From assembly GCA_035759705.1 (NCBI GenBank), contig DASTUJ010000172.1:1-48775 (forward strand): a stretch of DNA of 48,775 bases, in the 5' to 3' direction. The translations under genes were made by a program, and so were the position numbers. Shown here one piece after another: positions 16,236-23,849 of this stretch. This DNA comes from Actinomycetota bacterium (GTDB lineage Bacteria > Actinomycetota > CADDZG01 > JAHWKV01). Each line of letters begins with the position of its first letter. Within the stretch, counting starts at the first letter, position 1. The notes under the pieces are model-generated. The model ran no database searches, was not told the origin of the DNA, and saw only the letters and a list, made by a program, of their open reading frames with translations.

Positions 16236-17417
16236 ATGCGCAAAACTGCTGAGGTCGTGGTCGTCGGCGGCGGGGTGATCGGCTGTTCGGTGGCGTCCGA
16301 GCTGGCCCTTGCCGGGGCCGACGTGCTGCTTCTCGAGAGCCGGGAGATCGCACACGGCGCCTCCGGCCGCAACCACGGCCTGGTTTTTTACCCCCAGAAT
16401 CCCCTGACCGACCCGCTTTACCGCCTGTCGCACGACATCTACCGGGGGATCGCAGCCTCCAGTGAGCTCGACATCTCGCTTGACCCGGATCCGGTGGGGT
16501 TCATCATCCTCGTGAGCACCGAGGAGCAGTGGGCCGCCGCGGAGACCGAGGCCAAGGCGTGCGCAGTCGGCGGTATCCGGATCGAACGAATGGACGGCGA
16601 ACAGCTCCGCGCGGCGGAACCGAACGTCGCCGAGGACCTGCTGGGCGGCTGGTTCATAGAGGACGGCTACCGGCTGGACCCTCGGGCGCTGACGATGGCG
16701 CTCGTGCTGAACGCCCGGGCCGCGGGGGCCGAGGTCCGGACCCACGTGGACGTGAAGCAGATCCTGGTGCGTGAGGGCAGGACGGCCGGCGTCGTCTGCG
16801 ACGACGGCGTGGTCTCGGCCGAAACGGTGGTCCTGGCCGGGGGGCCCTGGTCCCCCAAGCTGGCCCGGTCGGCCGGAGTGGACCTGCCGGTGTCCGGGGC
16901 CCGGGGCTGGCTGATGCTCGTGGCGCCCCAGGGCCACATCTGCGACCACCTGCTGGAGTCCTCGGGCTGGCACCTGATGGCCGGCGACCCGGGGCCGAAG
17001 ATGATCACCGCCGCCGGCTACGGCGAAGGAAGGCTTTCCGAGCCGGACATCGGCCTGTTGATCCAGCCGAGCGCCCACGGGAACCTGCTGGTGGGCGGCT
17101 CCCGCATCCCGTCGCTCCGCCAGGACCCGGAGGGCTCCGAGGTCTCTCAGATCATCGCCCGCAAGGCGGTCGCTGCCGTTCCCGCACTGGCCGGCGCCGA
17201 GATCCGTGAGGTGTGGTCGGGCGTCCGGCCGATGAGCCGTGACGGCCTGCCCATCTTGGGGTGGGCGCCCGGGGTGGAGGGCCTGTACATCGCCACCGGC
17301 CACGGAGGCCAGGGGGTGATGCTGGGGGCCGGGTCGGGCCGCCTGGCGGCAGAGATGATTACCGGAGGCACGCCTTTTACCGACCCCCGACCCTTCGCGG
17401 TCGATCGACAGATCTAG
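16236..17417 (+). CDS. FAD-dependent amine/amino-acid oxidoreductase (DAO family)
   Basis: This 393-residue flavoprotein starts with the dinucleotide-binding motif VVVVGGGVIGCSVASELA and Glu at the end of the second strand, then GASGRNHG, where relatives attach or position FAD. The C-terminus has EVWSGVRPMSRDGLPILG and GLYIATGHGGQGVMLG, which cap the flavin in glycine oxidase, sarcosine oxidase and D-amino-acid dehydrogenase relatives. The substrate cannot be told; a small N-methyl or primary amino acid is the usual choice. It lies 0.9 kb from the Grd-like operon, on the opposite strand, so a link to glycine or sarcosine metabolism is possible but not shown. No signal peptide is seen. Confidence 0.85.
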   Translation: MRKTAEVVVVGGGVIGCSVASELALAGADVLLLESREIAHGASGRNHGLVFYPQNPLTDPLYRLSHDIYRGIAASSELDISLDPDPVGFIILVSTEEQWAAAETEAKACAVGGIRIERMDGEQLRAAEPNVAEDLLGGWFIEDGYRLDPRALTMALVLNARAAGAEVRTHVDVKQILVREGRTAGVVCDDGVVSAETVVLAGGPWSPKLARSAGVDLPVSGARGWLMLVAPQGHICDHLLESSGWHLMAGDPGPKMITAAGYGEGRLSEPDIGLLIQPSAHGNLLVGGSRIPSLRQDPEGSEVSQIIARKAVAAVPALAGAEIREVWSGVRPMSRDGLPILGWAPGVEGLYIATGHGGQGVMLGAGSGRLAAEMITGGTPFTDPRPFAVDRQI

Positions 17418-17462
17418 GCAAACTCTTAGGAAGTTCTCAATCGGAGTTCAGAACGCCGGACG

Positions 17463-17468
17463 CATAAT
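17463..17468 (+). promoter_or_regulatory. -10 box and possible direct repeats before the PDZ protein gene
   Basis: CATAAT is one base from TATAAT and ends 7 nt before the ATG at 17476, again suggesting a leaderless transcript. Upstream, TTCTCA (17434-17439) and GTTCAG (17446-17451) are similar hexamers about one helical turn apart, as in OmpR-type response regulator sites. The resemblance is weak. Confidence 0.4.
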
Positions 17469-17475
17469 TGGTCCC

Positions 17476-18318
17476 ATGAAATCTGCCGCGGCCGTTCGCC
17501 GTCTTCCCGCCCGCACCATCGGAACTTTTGCTTTCGCCGCCACCCTGCTTTTCACCCTTCTGGCCCCCGCTCCCGCCCTTGCGCAGTCCCCCACCCCGAG
17601 TGAGTCTCCCTCCGCCGGTGAATCCCCCCTAACCGACGCCCGGCCCACCCTGGGCATCCTCGGACTGAGCGCGCCGGACGGCAGGGGAGTGACGGTGGCA
17701 AGGGTCGTTCCGAACTCGGGCGCCGACGATGCAGGACTCCAGTCCGGCGACCTGATCACCGACATCGAGGGTAGGAAGCTCGCCACCATAGAGGACCTGA
17801 CCTCGGCCATCAGCGGGTTCCAGGTCGGCGACACCATCACGTTGACCTACGAGCGGGACGGCCAGAGTCAGACCTCGGAGGCCGAACTTGGATCCAGCCG
17901 GGCGAACCGCGGTGCCAACCCGTTCCAGATCCCCAACTTCGAGCCCCGGTTCCCCGAGGACGCCCCCGACGCTCCCAGGAACCCCGACGCTCCCCGGCGA
18001 CCGGACCGACCCAACCTGAGGACGAGCCCGGTCAACGACACCGACTACCGCCCGGTCATCATCCTGTTCGGCCTGTTGATCACCGCCGCGCTGGTCGCCC
18101 TGATCGTGCTGCAGCTTCGAAAGAACCGGCCGGTGAGCGAGACCGTCCAGACCTCGGCCTACGTGCCGCCGGCTGCGGCGACCCACTCCAACCCGCTCGA
18201 CGTCCTCAAGATGCGCTACGCCAAGGGCGAGATCACCCGTGACGAGTACCTGACGATGTCGTCCGACCTGAACGGCGCAGGGGCACCGGCCGGCGAGAGC
18301 CCAACCCAGGAACTCTAG
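17476..18318 (+). CDS. Signal peptide - PDZ - transmembrane - SHOCT protein
   Basis: This 280-residue envelope protein has a signal peptide (about 1-37, ending PALAQ), a Ser/Pro/Glu linker, an extracytoplasmic PDZ domain (about 55-137: LGILGL, ARVVPNSGADDAGLQSGDLITDIEG, TLTYERDGQ), a Pro/Asp/Arg-rich stalk (about 150-188), one membrane helix (about 192-215) and a cytoplasmic SHOCT motif near the end (LDVLKMRYAKGEITRDEYL). No protease domain is present, so the PDZ domain probably binds protein C-termini or peptides outside the cell and signals or anchors. SHOCT motifs are short oligomerisation elements. It is convergent with grdC, only 3 nt apart. Confidence 0.85.
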   Translation: MKSAAAVRRLPARTIGTFAFAATLLFTLLAPAPALAQSPTPSESPSAGESPLTDARPTLGILGLSAPDGRGVTVARVVPNSGADDAGLQSGDLITDIEGRKLATIEDLTSAISGFQVGDTITLTYERDGQSQTSEAELGSSRANRGANPFQIPNFEPRFPEDAPDAPRNPDAPRRPDRPNLRTSPVNDTDYRPVIILFGLLITAALVALIVLQLRKNRPVSETVQTSAYVPPAAATHSNPLDVLKMRYAKGEITRDEYLTMSSDLNGAGAPAGESPTQEL

Positions 18319-18330
18319 CTTCTAGGAGTT
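18311..18330. terminator. Short hairpin between convergent genes
   Basis: AACTCTAG and CTAGGAGTT pair with one bulged base across the 3-nt gap between the PDZ gene and the grdC-like gene and include parts of both gene ends. It could weakly end both transcripts. Confidence 0.3.
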
Positions 18331-19752
18331 TCGCTCCAGCAGCACGCTCATCCCGTCGGACTGCTGGGACATCCGTCCGAGGAACAGGCTCCCCTTGGCC
18401 ATCAGGTGCACCCGCTGGGCGTCCCCGGTGGTCAGCCGGCGCAGAGCGTGGGGCAGGTAGCAGACGGCCGAAGCCAGGTGCCCCTGGGTCGGTGAGAACC
18501 CGGGCATCCCCTTGGCGGCGGCGAACGCGGCCATCTCGTCCCGGGGGATGTCGCCCCGGCGAACGGCCAGCCCGGCGATCATCTTGTAGTTGCGCTCAGG
18601 AACGTTGCCGGAGCCCTGCGGTTCGGTGATCTCCGGGTCGTGGAGCTCGGTGGCAAAGTCGTCGACGTCGGCCATCTTCAGGCCGTTCCGCTCCAGCGGC
18701 TCGACCGCCAGGGCCTCCATGATTGCCTGGTTGGAGCCGCCGTGCGCTATCCGGTGGCGCCCCACGGCGTCCAGCCGGATGGAGGGAGACGACCCGTCGT
18801 TCGCCTCGATCAGGAAGGCACACCCGCCGACCACGTCCTCCATGACCGGCAGTTCCTTCGCCAGGTGGCCCTGGAACTTCATGCCGAGCTTGGGCAGCGA
18901 CCCTCCGGCGGCGACGGCAACCCGCTTGAACACGCCGGCCTTCACGAGCGACGCTGCGATGACCAGTGCCGGGATCGGAGCGGCGCAGAAGTTCTTGACG
19001 TCGCAGCCCGAAGCCTGACGCAGTCCGGCCACGTCGGCCATGGCTTTGGCCATGTTGCCCCCGCCCCTCTGGTAGCGGTCGCCGACCGCCTCCTCGGCGC
19101 AGGAGATGACGTAGTCGATGCTGTCGGGGTCCAGGTCGTTGTCCTCCAGCAGGTGCATCAGCGCCAGGGCTCCGCTGGCCTTGTTGACCAGGTTCTCCAG
19201 CATCACGTTGGCGGCGAGAGACTCGTCCTCGGAGTGGGGGCACTGGATGGTGCCGACGATGTTGTCGACCGGCCAGTAGAGGTTTAGCGCTCCGGACGTT
19301 CCGGCCTGGCCGGTGATGTCCCGTTTGCCGACCGAAGCCAGCTTGTCCAGGTTGAACCGCTTGGCCAGGGGGTGGGACGACAGGGCGGTCGCAGCCCGGT
19401 CGGCGGCGCCGGTGGTGAGGGCGATCAGGTCGAACTCGTCGACTGCGGCCATCAGCCCCAGGAACTCCTCCTCCGGCATGATCTCGCCGTCCGGGCCGTA
19501 GCGGGAGGCGCCGTCCATCTCCAGGCGGACGCGGGGCCGCTCGGGCATCTCGCGTGGGTGGATCGCGCCCAGGTACGCCTGGTGTGAGGGGTAGGCCATT
19601 GCCTGATCGAAGGAACGCAGGTTGGCGAGGAACTTCGCCTGGACCTCTTCGTTCTTCGGAAGCTCCCGGCTCGGCTTCGAGCCGTGGCGAGCCATCCCGG
19701 GCAGGTGCGCCAGCACCTGGGAGGCGGCGGAGATTACTGGTTGGTCGCTCAT
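18322..19752 (-). CDS. grdC: GrdC-like protein (glycine reductase complex component C, beta subunit family)
   Basis: In glycine, sarcosine and betaine reductases, protein C takes the carboxymethyl group from selenoprotein A and, with its alpha subunit GrdD, releases acetyl phosphate. This 476-residue protein matches the GrdC beta subunit, a relative of ketoacyl-ACP synthase III. Its likely active-site cysteine is Cys256 in DVKNFCAAPIPAL, and it has YVISCAEEAVGDRYQRGGGNMAKA, TELHDPEITEPQGSGNVPERNYK and FSPTQGHLASAVCYLPHAL. It begins 4 nt after the grdB stop. No grdD partner occurs in the window, so phosphate-dependent release may use another protein or the product may differ. Confidence 0.85.
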   Translation of the reverse strand: MSDQPVISAASQVLAHLPGMARHGSKPSRELPKNEEVQAKFLANLRSFDQAMAYPSHQAYLGAIHPREMPERPRVRLEMDGASRYGPDGEIMPEEEFLGLMAAVDEFDLIALTTGAADRAATALSSHPLAKRFNLDKLASVGKRDITGQAGTSGALNLYWPVDNIVGTIQCPHSEDESLAANVMLENLVNKASGALALMHLLEDNDLDPDSIDYVISCAEEAVGDRYQRGGGNMAKAMADVAGLRQASGCDVKNFCAAPIPALVIAASLVKAGVFKRVAVAAGGSLPKLGMKFQGHLAKELPVMEDVVGGCAFLIEANDGSSPSIRLDAVGRHRIAHGGSNQAIMEALAVEPLERNGLKMADVDDFATELHDPEITEPQGSGNVPERNYKMIAGLAVRRGDIPRDEMAAFAAAKGMPGFSPTQGHLASAVCYLPHALRRLTTGDAQRVHLMAKGSLFLGRMSQQSDGMSVLLERNS

Positions 19753-19756
19753 AGGG

Positions 19757-21046
19757 CTAATTGTCTCCTGGTTTGAAAACTGTCGGCTTCGAGACGGGGG
19801 TGGAGACGGCCTTGAGCGCGGTCTGCACCAGCAGTCTCCGCCACGCCTTCTCCTCCTCCGGCCCCAGGGCCGGATCGCCGGCGGGGTAGGGGATGCCTCT
19901 GGTTGGCACTACCCTCGGAGCACCCACCCGAATCGCAATCGGCACGAGGTTGCACAGCAGAGCGGTCGGTATGCCGGACCTCTCCAGCTCTTTCGCAAGC
20001 GTTGACCCGCAACGCGTTCCGGTGCCTCAGGTGGAGGTCAGGATCGCAGCCTGGACCCCCTGCTTGCGCAGAGCAGCGGCCCACTCCACGCCGTACCTGG
20101 CACCGTCGGCCACCGAGGTGCCGTTGCCGGTGGTGACGAAGTACTCGGCGTACAGGTCTCCGATCGCTCCCTCTTCCTTCAGCTCGCGGGCGACGTCCAG
20201 CGGCAGGATGCGGTTGGGATTCTCGTTGGCGACGACCGTCGAGAACCCGCCGTGGACCGACACGTGCGAGCCTTCCTCGATTGCTTCTTCAAGCGGGTAG
20301 CGCAGCCATTTGGTGGCGCGGGCCGACTCCAGCCGGCCGGGGTTCCCGGCGGGAACCAGGCCGCCCTCGGTCAGCAGTGCGATCAACGCGTTCGACGGGT
20401 CGGAGATCGGGCCGGCCGGGGCGACTGCGCCGAAGTCGGGCATTGGAATTTCGGTGGCGGATCGGTCGCCGGCGAGGCGGGCCAGCGCGAGGTCGACCGC
20501 CCGGGAGGCGGCGTTCTTGTCCGCCAGACGGTTTTTTCGGGGGATCGACCCGACGAGGCCGTCCTCGGCGGTCAGTGTCTCGCCCGACGCCAGCTTTTTG
20601 ACCGCTGCGGCGACCTTTACCAGGGTTGCGCCCATCTCCCGGGCCGTAAGGCCCGTGGCAACGACCGGAGCCGGAGCCGCTTCGGCGACACCGGGGTTCT
20701 CGGCGTGCATTGCGGCCAGCGACAGCAGGCCGGCTTTGTGGGCGGCCGCGGCCACCCGGCCGCAGGCGATCCCGTACCGGCCGCTGGTGAAGGCGGGCCC
20801 GGCGACCAGCATCTCGGCGCCGGTCTGCTGGATCAACGCCAGGATCTCGCCCGGGGCGCCTTCGTTGGAGGCGGCGTAGTCGTCCCCGCAGAACACCGTG
20901 GCGACGATCTGGTGTTCGTCGCCCAACAGCGACGCCAGCTTGCGCCCGGGCCCGGTGGGGGCCTCCCGGACCTCGGGTCCGACCGTGGCCTTCTCCTCCC
21001 CGCCTACGCCGGCGAAGAACTGGTTCACGTAGTGGACGATCTTCAT
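19757..21046 (-). CDS. grdB: GrdB-like selenoprotein (reductase component B, gamma subunit), TGA at codon 340 read as Sec
   Basis: GrdB is the substrate-attacking selenoprotein of glycine/sarcosine/betaine reductases; its selenocysteine removes the carboxymethyl group from the amine. The N-terminus IVHYVNQFFAGVGGEEKA, VATVFCGDDYAASN, AGPAFTSGRYGIACG, AAMHAENPG and SVHGGFSTVVANENPNR match the family. The frame meets TGA at 20027-20029 and then continues without shift for 89 codons to TAG: ILTST-U-GTGTRCGSTLAKELE, followed by IPTALLCNLVPIAIRVGAPRVV. The TGA falls exactly at the family's selenocysteine (residue 340 of 429). One cysteine, Cys346, lies six residues on. A hairpin at 19999-20015 provides a bacterial SECIS candidate. 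GGAGG precedes the ATG, which overlaps the grdE-like stop by 4 nt. Automatic annotation would truncate this gene or call it a pseudogene. Confidence 0.9.
19999..20015 (-). promoter_or_regulatory. Candidate bacterial SECIS element in grdB
   Basis: On the coding strand GCGTTG and CAACGC form a perfect 6-bp stem with loop CGGGT. The 17-nt hairpin starts 11 nt after the TGA, and the loop starts 17 nt after it. This agrees with the known geometry of the minimal SelB-binding hairpin in E. coli fdhF (11-nt spacing, 17 nt, G and U in the loop). SelB of this organism is not in the window. Confidence 0.7.
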
Positions 21047-22323
21047 TCGGACACCTCCGTAGCGCAGGTTAGGCGGCCGAGGCCGATGGGGCTGAGGCTC
21101 CCGTAGATTGCAGCCACCGGCAGGACCATCTCGGCGTTGGCGTCGAGGCCGTTCAGGTCGACGGTTTCTCCGCCCAGCGCTTTGTCGACCGCATCCAGCG
21201 TGATCCGCTCGTCGTAGTTGCCGGTGCTGACCATCGCGGTGGCAGTGGTCGGGGGTCCGACTACCGGGGGCCCGGTGCCGTCGGGGCCGCTCATCTCGGC
21301 AAAGATGCCGATGCCGACCAGCCCCATGCCCTCCATGGCGTCGATCTTGAGCGAGATGTCGGAGTCGGCGTTGCCGCCCCCCTCCTTGGTGACTATGGCT
21401 GCGTCCAGGCCCATTGCGCGGGCCAGCCGGGCGGCGTGGGCGGCGGTGAGCTCCTTCAGCGTCTGGTCGACGGGCTCGGGCGACAGGATCACTCCGCCGA
21501 AGACCAGGTCCTTGCCGTCCCGCTCCCGCAGGGCCGCCACCACCGGGTTGTTCTGGTGGACGAACGTCGGGTTCTTCAGCCCCGGGTGGCCGTACTGGCC
21601 GCTGACGACGGCTCCGTCGTCGAGCTCGTTGGGATCGATGGCGGTGGGCAGGGAGGTGGCGAGGGTCCGGCCGTAGACGAAGACGTCCTTGAAGGCGCCC
21701 TGGGTCTGCAGGTTGACGATTGCGCCTACCCGGGGAAGGTCGGATCCGGTGCCGGGTCTCATCGCCGGCAGTTCCTGGACCTCGTCGGGATCGGATTCGA
21801 GCGCCAGGTCGGCCAGCGCCACCGCGACGCGCATCGCGCCGAGCCGCAGCGCTTCGTCGACCTGGGGCCATCCTGCGCCTTCGGCGGGCTCGAACTCGAT
21901 CACCAGGTTGTTGGTCGACCCCAGGAAGCTGAGCTCGGCGGCCGGGCCCGACATCTGAACCATCCCCTCCTGCGCCCGGGGGAGCTTGCCGGCGACGACC
22001 ACGGCGACCCCCTTCAGGACGTGCGTCTCGCCGGTGCCCTGGGGGAGCGCCGGGCCGAGGAAGCCGGGGAAAATCCCGCCGCCGCCCGGCCCCTTGGTGC
22101 GGGGCTCCAGCGAGTCGAGGATCTTGACGATGCGGACGCTGTCGCCGGGACAGGCCCAGGTCAGCCTGGTCGAAGCCAGCGCCGGGCTCGCCAGCAGGGA
22201 CTGCAGGTCGTCCTCGGACGCGACAAGCTCCCCGCCGTTCAGCCCGGGGGTGTCCCCGAAGCTCGCCGACCGGACGTTGTGGACGAGTCTTTTCAGGCCG
22301 TCAAAGCCGTTTTCTTCTGACAC
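21043..22323 (-). CDS. grdE: GrdE-like protein (reductase component B proprotein family) lacking the pyruvoyl-forming Cys
   Basis: GrdE proproteins of clostridia split at an Asn-Cys bond, the Cys becoming a pyruvoyl group that holds the amine substrate beside GrdB. This 426-residue homologue keeps IVNLQTQGAFKDVFVYGR, DGAVVSG, KNPTFVHQNNPV, GLDAAIVTKEGGGNADSD and AMVSTGNYDERITL. However, the clostridial SGNCVSACDKN segment aligns without gaps to SGQYGHPGLKN (241-251): Asn is Gln243, Cys is Tyr244, and the second Cys is Gly248. Self-cleavage to a pyruvoyl enzyme is therefore not expected. The start is GTG 22323 with AGGAGA 6 nt upstream. Translation is coupled to grdB by a 4-nt overlap. It may work as a structural partner or use different chemistry. 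Confidence 0.82.
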   Translation of the reverse strand: MSEENGFDGLKRLVHNVRSASFGDTPGLNGGELVASEDDLQSLLASPALASTRLTWACPGDSVRIVKILDSLEPRTKGPGGGGIFPGFLGPALPQGTGETHVLKGVAVVVAGKLPRAQEGMVQMSGPAAELSFLGSTNNLVIEFEPAEGAGWPQVDEALRLGAMRVAVALADLALESDPDEVQELPAMRPGTGSDLPRVGAIVNLQTQGAFKDVFVYGRTLATSLPTAIDPNELDDGAVVSGQYGHPGLKNPTFVHQNNPVVAALRERDGKDLVFGGVILSPEPVDQTLKELTAAHAARLARAMGLDAAIVTKEGGGNADSDISLKIDAMEGMGLVGIGIFAEMSGPDGTGPPVVGPPTTATAMVSTGNYDERITLDAVDKALGGETVDLNGLDANAEMVLPVAAIYGSLSPIGLGRLTCATEVSE

Positions 22324-22356
22324 GAGGTCTCCTGCCGAGGGTTGCCTCCCCAGAGA

Positions 22357-23778
22357 TTAACGAAAGTGGTTCTTTAACGCCGAAAGCGCGGCGTGGTGGC
22401 CGCACATCCCGTGTACGCCGCCCCCCGGCGGGGTGGAGGAGGAGCAGAGGTAGAGGCCCTCCACCGGGGTCGAGTACGGGTCGATCCGGGGCACCGGCCG
22501 GGTGAACAACTGGCGGAGGTCCTGGACCCCGCCGTTGATGTCCCCGCCGACGTAGTTGGCGTTCTCCCGCTCCAGGTCGGCCGGGCTCCGGGTGCACTTG
22601 GCGAGGATCAGGTCCTTGAAGCCCGGCGCCTGCCGTTCGATCTGCTCCTCGATGTGGTCGGTCATGTCGACGTCGTAGCCGTTCGGGACGTGGCAGTAGC
22701 CCCAGAGCGTGTGTTTGCCCTCGGGCGCCCGGCTGGGGTCGGCCACGCTCTGCTGGGCGATGATGCAGTACGGCCGCCCGACGTGCCGGTTCTCCCAGAC
22801 CGCCCTCTCCGAGGCGGCGATCTGCTCGAAGGTCCCGCCCAGGTGGACCGTACCCGCCTCCCGGCAGAACCGGTTCCTCCAGGGCACCGGCCCGTCCAGC
22901 GCCCAGTCGACCTTGAAGACCGACGGACCGTACCGGTAGCGGCGGAGCAGGAAAAGGTAGGGCTTCGGCAGCCGGTCTCCCGCCATCCGTTCCAGTTGAC
23001 GGGGGCCGAGGTCGAGCAGCGCCACCTTGTGCGGGGGCAGGTCGTCAAGGCTCTCCACGCGCCGGCCGGTCACCACCTGCCCGCCGTGCGACTCGAGGAT
23101 CGAGACCATTGCGTTCGCCAGCCTCTGCGTCCCTCCCTTGGCCACGGGCCACCCGACTGCGTGGCCGAGGATCGCCAGGATCAGCCCGAAGCCGCCGGTT
23201 GCCAGCTTGTCCAGAGGCAGGATCGAGTGGGCGGATACCCCTGCCATAAGTGCCCGGGCCCTCTCGTCCTCGAACATCGTCGCCAGCCCCTTCGCCGACC
23301 TGATGGCGTGGACCCCGAACCGGCCGGCCGAGATCGGGTGCCTGGGCGGCCGGGCCGGGCCGAGGAACTGGTCGACCAGGTGTTTGTACGAGCGCACGAA
23401 GGGCGCCATGAGCTTCACGTAGTCGTCGGCGTCCCGGCCGAGGTGCGAGGCGGTTTGGGGAACCGACATCTCGAGGACCGCGGTCCGCCCGTCGTCCAGC
23501 GGGTGGGCCACCGGCACGCCGGGCTGCAGCAGTTCCAGCCCGTGCTCCGCCAGGGGGAGCGAGGAGAGGAAGGGCGACGCCAGGGCAAGCGGGTGGATGG
23601 CCGAGCAGATGTCGTGGACGAAACCCGGGAGGGTGAGCTCGGCGGAACGCATGCCGCCCCCGGCGGTGTCCTCGGCCTCGATGACCTGCACCGAGAGGCC
23701 TCTTTGAGCGAGGGTGATGGCGGCCGCCAGCCCGTTCGGGCCGGAACCAACGACGACGGCATCGAAGCTATCGGACAA
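22357..23778 (-). CDS. FAD-dependent oxidoreductase of the phytoene desaturase/PYROXD2-like family
   Basis: This 473-residue flavoprotein has an N-terminal Rossmann motif VVVGSGPNGLAAAITLAQRG with Glu-Ala-Glu at the ADP-ribose site, GGGMRSAELTLPGFVHDICSAIHPL, GWPVAKGGTQRLANAM in the middle, and VEGLYLCSSSTPPGGGVHGMCGHHAA near the C-terminus. This is the carotenoid desaturase-like COG1233 type often annotated as NAD(P)/FAD oxidoreductase. Its substrate is unknown. The start codon is TTG with GGAGG 7 nt upstream. It lies 33 nt before the grdE-like gene on the same strand and is probably the first gene of that operon, so it could feed electrons to the selenoprotein or oxidise a related compound. 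Confidence 0.82.
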   Translation of the reverse strand: MSDSFDAVVVGSGPNGLAAAITLAQRGLSVQVIEAEDTAGGGMRSAELTLPGFVHDICSAIHPLALASPFLSSLPLAEHGLELLQPGVPVAHPLDDGRTAVLEMSVPQTASHLGRDADDYVKLMAPFVRSYKHLVDQFLGPARPPRHPISAGRFGVHAIRSAKGLATMFEDERARALMAGVSAHSILPLDKLATGGFGLILAILGHAVGWPVAKGGTQRLANAMVSILESHGGQVVTGRRVESLDDLPPHKVALLDLGPRQLERMAGDRLPKPYLFLLRRYRYGPSVFKVDWALDGPVPWRNRFCREAGTVHLGGTFEQIAASERAVWENRHVGRPYCIIAQQSVADPSRAPEGKHTLWGYCHVPNGYDVDMTDHIEEQIERQAPGFKDLILAKCTRSPADLERENANYVGGDINGGVQDLRQLFTRPVPRIDPYSTPVEGLYLCSSSTPPGGGVHGMCGHHAALSALKNHFR

Positions 23779-23849
23779 GGTGCCTCCAGCCTAGTGCACT
23801 CCGCATGTCGTAAGTTGGTAGCGCACCAAGCCACCGACGGAGGAGAGCG

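Noticed and set aside
19749-20084. Overlapping minus-strand frame at the 3' end of grdB
   Set aside because: It runs in another frame through the Sec region and lacks family similarity; it is a shadow of the grdB coding sequence.
20027-21046. grdB as a truncated gene or pseudogene ending at the TGA
   Set aside because: Similarity to the family continues in the same frame immediately after the TGA, the TGA is at the known Sec position, and a correctly placed hairpin follows.
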